From: an uncultured Veillonella sp.
GTDB lineage: Bacteria > Bacillota > Negativicutes > Veillonellales > Veillonellaceae
DNA length: 32,841 bases
NCBI GenBank assembly: GCA_900544365.1
Contig: UQVF01000016.1
Coordinates: 1 to 32,841 of the forward strand
Direction: 5' to 3'
Shown here: one piece after another, positions 30,642 to 32,841 of the stretch
How the letters are laid out: each line of letters starts with the position of its first letter
Position numbering within the stretch: the first letter of the stretch is position 1
Made by a program: the position numbers and the translations under genes
The notes under the pieces: model-generated
Told to the model about the DNA's origin: nothing
The model's database searches: none
What the model saw: only the letters and a program-made list of their open reading frames with translations

Positions 30642-31229
30642 ATGGCAACGAGAAGAGAAGCACGATTTAAGTTATGCCGTCGCTTCGGTGTGAACGTTTT
30701 CGGTCACGCGAAGGCTTTAAAACGTGTAAAAAAAGACCAACGTCAAAAGAAAATGTCTGAATATGGTCTTCAATTATTAGAAAAACAAAAAGTTAAAGCA
30801 TACTACAACTTGCTAGAACGCCAGTTCGTACGCTATTACGATAAAGCGAAAAAAATGCACGGTGTTACAGGCCAAAACATGTTGAAATTGTTAGAATGCC
30901 GTTTGGACAACCTTGTATATCGCATTGGCTTCGGTAACTCCATTCGTCAAGCACGTCAAATGGTAAACCATGGTCATATCCTTGTTAACGGCAAACGCGT
31001 TGACATCCCTTCTTACCAATGTAAACCAGGTGATGTAATCGAGCTTCGTGAAGCTAGCCGTGACAACGAAATGTTCAAAGTGAACTTCCAAGAACTTCGT
31101 TCTTTCGAACTTCCTTACATCGAAAAAAATCTTGACGCTTTCCAAGGCACATTAACTCGCCTTCCTGAACGTGAAGAACTTCCTATCGAAGTAAACGAGA
31201 CACTAATCGTCGAATTGTACTCCAAATAA
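30642..31229 (+). CDS. rpsD: 30S ribosomal protein S4
   Basis: Binds 16S rRNA early in small-subunit assembly and usually represses its own mRNA. The 195-residue protein lacks the N-terminal zinc-type cysteine cluster (only one Cys in the first 20 residues; begins ATRREARFKLCRRFGVNVFG), so it is a cysteine-poor (C-minus) form. The S4 RNA-binding domain reads LECRLDNLVYRIGFGNSIRQ, ARQMVNHGHILVNGKRVDIP, SYQCKPGDVIEL. AGGTGA before ATG. It stands alone with its own promoter and terminator, as in many Firmicutes. Confidence 0.96.
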   Translation: MATRREARFKLCRRFGVNVFGHAKALKRVKKDQRQKKMSEYGLQLLEKQKVKAYYNLLERQFVRYYDKAKKMHGVTGQNMLKLLECRLDNLVYRIGFGNSIRQARQMVNHGHILVNGKRVDIPSYQCKPGDVIELREASRDNEMFKVNFQELRSFELPYIEKNLDAFQGTLTRLPEREELPIEVNETLIVELYSK

Positions 31230-31252
31230 GACCTACAGTTCCACAAATACAG

Positions 31253-31290
31253 AAAGCACAGTACTTATGCGCATAGGTACTGTGCTTTTT
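31253..31290 (+). terminator. Intrinsic terminator of rpsD
   Basis: A long stem: AAAGCACAGTAC with GTACTGTGCTTT, enclosing a further TATGCGCATA palindrome, then TTTTTC. Very stable. It ends rpsD just before the IS-like repeat. Confidence 0.93.
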
Positions 31291-31292
31291 CT

Positions 31293-32763
31293 GGTTCTAT
31301 AATATATTTTGGGGGGGACAGCAAAAGCCGTCCCCCCGAGATATTTTTTTTATTCAAAAAATAGGCATATCATTCAGTTTACTTTACAATATAAGTAACG
31401 ACACTAACAAGAAAGGACTGAACCATATGCCTATATTAGATTATACCGAATTTTTTACAAATATCAAAACAAAATTTATTTATGATGTCGTATTTAATGA
31501 AACAAGTAAGACGGTTACCTACTATATACAATTGCCTAGAGTCACTCATACATGCCCTGTGTGCGAATCCATACATACAGAGGTAAAGGACTATTATACC
31601 CGTACTATTAAATTGGGGACAGAGGTAAGCCCACAGTTTACTATCTGCAAGAAAATTGGAAAATACAAACAACGTAGATATCGCTGCAATTCTTGTGGTA
31701 AAACTTTCAATGAAAAGAATCCTTTCATAAGCAAGCATTTACAGATGAGTAAAGCTGTGATAGCCACGATGATGTACAAGCTACAAGGTACTCATACCTA
31801 TACAGATATTGCTAATGAGCTCGATATATCCACTACTACTGTCATCCGTATGTTTACCAAGACCTTTAGCTTTGGGATACCAGATTATTTACCGGAAACA
31901 CTAGCTATTGATGAGTTTAGAGGAAATGCTGGTGGGCAAAAGTTCCAGGTCATCGTCACAGATCCAAAAGGTAAACGGGTATTAGATATTTTGCCCGAAA
32001 GAAGTGAGGTAACGTTATTTAGCTACTTTACACAGTTTAGTTTACAGGAACGCTCTAAGGTGCGTTATCTAGTCATGGACATGTCGGAGTTTTTCCGTTC
32101 TAAGATGAGAAAACTCTTTCCTCAGGCTACCATTATTGCCGATCGATTCCACTTAGTACGTCTGGTAGGTTGGGGCTTTGAAAATGTTAGAAAGCGTGAG
32201 CAGAAACGATTAAAGAACTCTGGATATTACATTAAACGATCTCGAAAGTTATGTCGTAAGGCATTTCACACACTCTCTGAGGGTGAACGCATTCGCTTAT
32301 CTGAAGTCCTACGAAAGTCTGATGACTTAAGACAGGCCTATGCATTGAAGCATTACTTTGAGCACTTATTTACTGCAAAAGGTCGAGTTGCTATTGAGCG
32401 TACATTATCTAACTTCCTATCTCTGGTGAAAGTAGCAAATCTTAACGAATTTAATAATTTGTTACGATCGTTTACGAGTTGGCATGAAGAAGTCGTGAAT
32501 GCCTTCCTATTGCCTTATTCTAATGGATTTACAGAAGGCTGTAACAACAAAACGAAAGTGCTTAAAAGGAATAGCTATGGCATTCGTCATTTTGGTCGAT
32601 TTAGAGCTAGATTGCTGATGATCTTGCCTAGTATCTACAACAAGCCTAATACATCTGTATCTGTTGCTGCATAGACTATTAACTATATTATATGATAGTA
32701 GTTTCCCTACAAAAAAAGAAACATAAGTGGGGCTACTTTGTGGTACCTAAAATTAGTTATATC
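31293..32763 (+). mobile_element. ISL3-family insertion sequence (ends approximate)
   Basis: An IS with one transposase gene (31427-32674). The left end is taken from GGTTCTATAATATATTTTGG (31293) followed by GGGG, a G/C hairpin (GGGGGGAC with GTCCCCCC, 31312-31337) and a T-run, because the same plan recurs at 32764. No inverted copy of this end was found after the transposase, so the right end is not fixed and may be lost. No target duplication could be assigned. Confidence 0.6.
31427..32674 (+). CDS. ISL3-family transposase
   Basis: A 415-residue DDE transposase of the ISL3 family, full length. An N-terminal zinc-binding part has CPVCESIH and RRYRCNSCGKTFNEKNPF; then a helix-turn-helix (YTDIANELDISTTTVIRMFT); then the catalytic region with LAIDEFRG (first Asp, about residue 162), LVMDMSEFFRSKM (about 215, second Asp) with IADRFHLVRLVG after it, and near residue 367 GFTEGCNNKTKVLKRNSYGI with the Glu. 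AAGAAAGGAC precedes the ATG. No frameshift or early stop, so it may be active. Confidence 0.95.
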   Translation: MPILDYTEFFTNIKTKFIYDVVFNETSKTVTYYIQLPRVTHTCPVCESIHTEVKDYYTRTIKLGTEVSPQFTICKKIGKYKQRRYRCNSCGKTFNEKNPFISKHLQMSKAVIATMMYKLQGTHTYTDIANELDISTTTVIRMFTKTFSFGIPDYLPETLAIDEFRGNAGGQKFQVIVTDPKGKRVLDILPERSEVTLFSYFTQFSLQERSKVRYLVMDMSEFFRSKMRKLFPQATIIADRFHLVRLVGWGFENVRKREQKRLKNSGYYIKRSRKLCRKAFHTLSEGERIRLSEVLRKSDDLRQAYALKHYFEHLFTAKGRVAIERTLSNFLSLVKVANLNEFNNLLRSFTSWHEEVVNAFLLPYSNGFTEGCNNKTKVLKRNSYGIRHFGRFRARLLMILPSIYNKPNTSVSVAA

Positions 32764-32841
32764 GGCTCTATAATAAATGTTGGGGCTACTCATATAAGAG
32801 TAGTCGCCAACATTCTTTTTTTGCAATAAAATAGACATATA
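32764..32841 (+). mobile_element. Left end of a second, related ISL3-type element (cut by window)
   Basis: GGCTCTATAATAAATGTTGG and GGGG follow (19 of 22 bases equal to the 31293 copy), then a hairpin (GTTGGGGCTACTC with GAGTAGTCGCCAAC), a T-run, and ATAGACATAT where the first copy has ATAGGCATAT. The spacing from the first base to this last motif is 67 bases against 68 in the first copy, and both point the same way. The window ends before the expected transposase start. Confidence 0.6.

Noticed and set aside
31293..31345. Small RNA gene driven by TATAAT at the IS end
   Set aside because: TATAAT is followed by a hairpin and T-run in both copies, but neither has a -35 at the right distance; an IS end structure explains the repeat better.

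Overview
The window looks like a chromosome segment of a low-to-moderate GC Firmicute of the Negativicutes type, most likely Veillonella or a close relative. This rests on the mix of genes (a compact citrate-lyase operon, linked dnaE-pyk, a zwf-pgl-tatA operon, an ISL3 transposase) and the look of the housekeeping proteins. It is an inference, not a database match.

Left part (1-13,700), mostly core metabolism. An operon read leftward carries a DASS-type di/tricarboxylate transporter followed by citD, citE and citF, coupled by overlapping ends. It is flanked by two related LysR regulators, one pointing at it and one upstream of it. The CitD protein has lysine where the prosthetic-group serine should be, and no citC, citX or citG is present. 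Next come a Bax-inhibitor-1-like membrane protein, pyruvate kinase and DNA polymerase III alpha in one tight leftward operon (dnaE-pyk-BI1), then a YgjP-type metallopeptidase with an unusual serine-rich insertion.

Middle part (13,700-26,000), accessory and visibly more AT-rich. It opens with a type III toxin-antitoxin locus: a promoter, three 58-bp tandem repeats (ToxI-like RNA, with hairpins supported by compensatory changes), a terminator, then a ToxN/AbiQ-family endoribonuclease gene whose frame breaks at an A-run. The core gene typA follows, then a Fic AMP-transferase with its own repeat operator. From 18,455 to 25,822 lies an island of small immunity-type genes with no intact effector toxin in view: TPR-DUF695-RraB, Imm17-like, DUF4375, DUF2695, a TPR protein and several unknowns. 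Within it are a rightward GNAT acetyltransferase with a 58-residue partner and a palindromic operator, a start-less gene tail, and a RelB-like antitoxin whose RelE/ParE toxin is cut to 17 codons.

Right part (26,000-32,841), core genes again: a BASS-family transporter, a cupin, and a leftward operon zwf-pgl-tatA-HMA copper-chaperone-like gene. The divergent rpsD (ribosomal protein S4) has a strong promoter and terminator. It is followed by an ISL3-family transposase, and the window ends inside what looks like the left end of a second, related ISL3 element in the same orientation. No rRNA, tRNA or CRISPR array was found.
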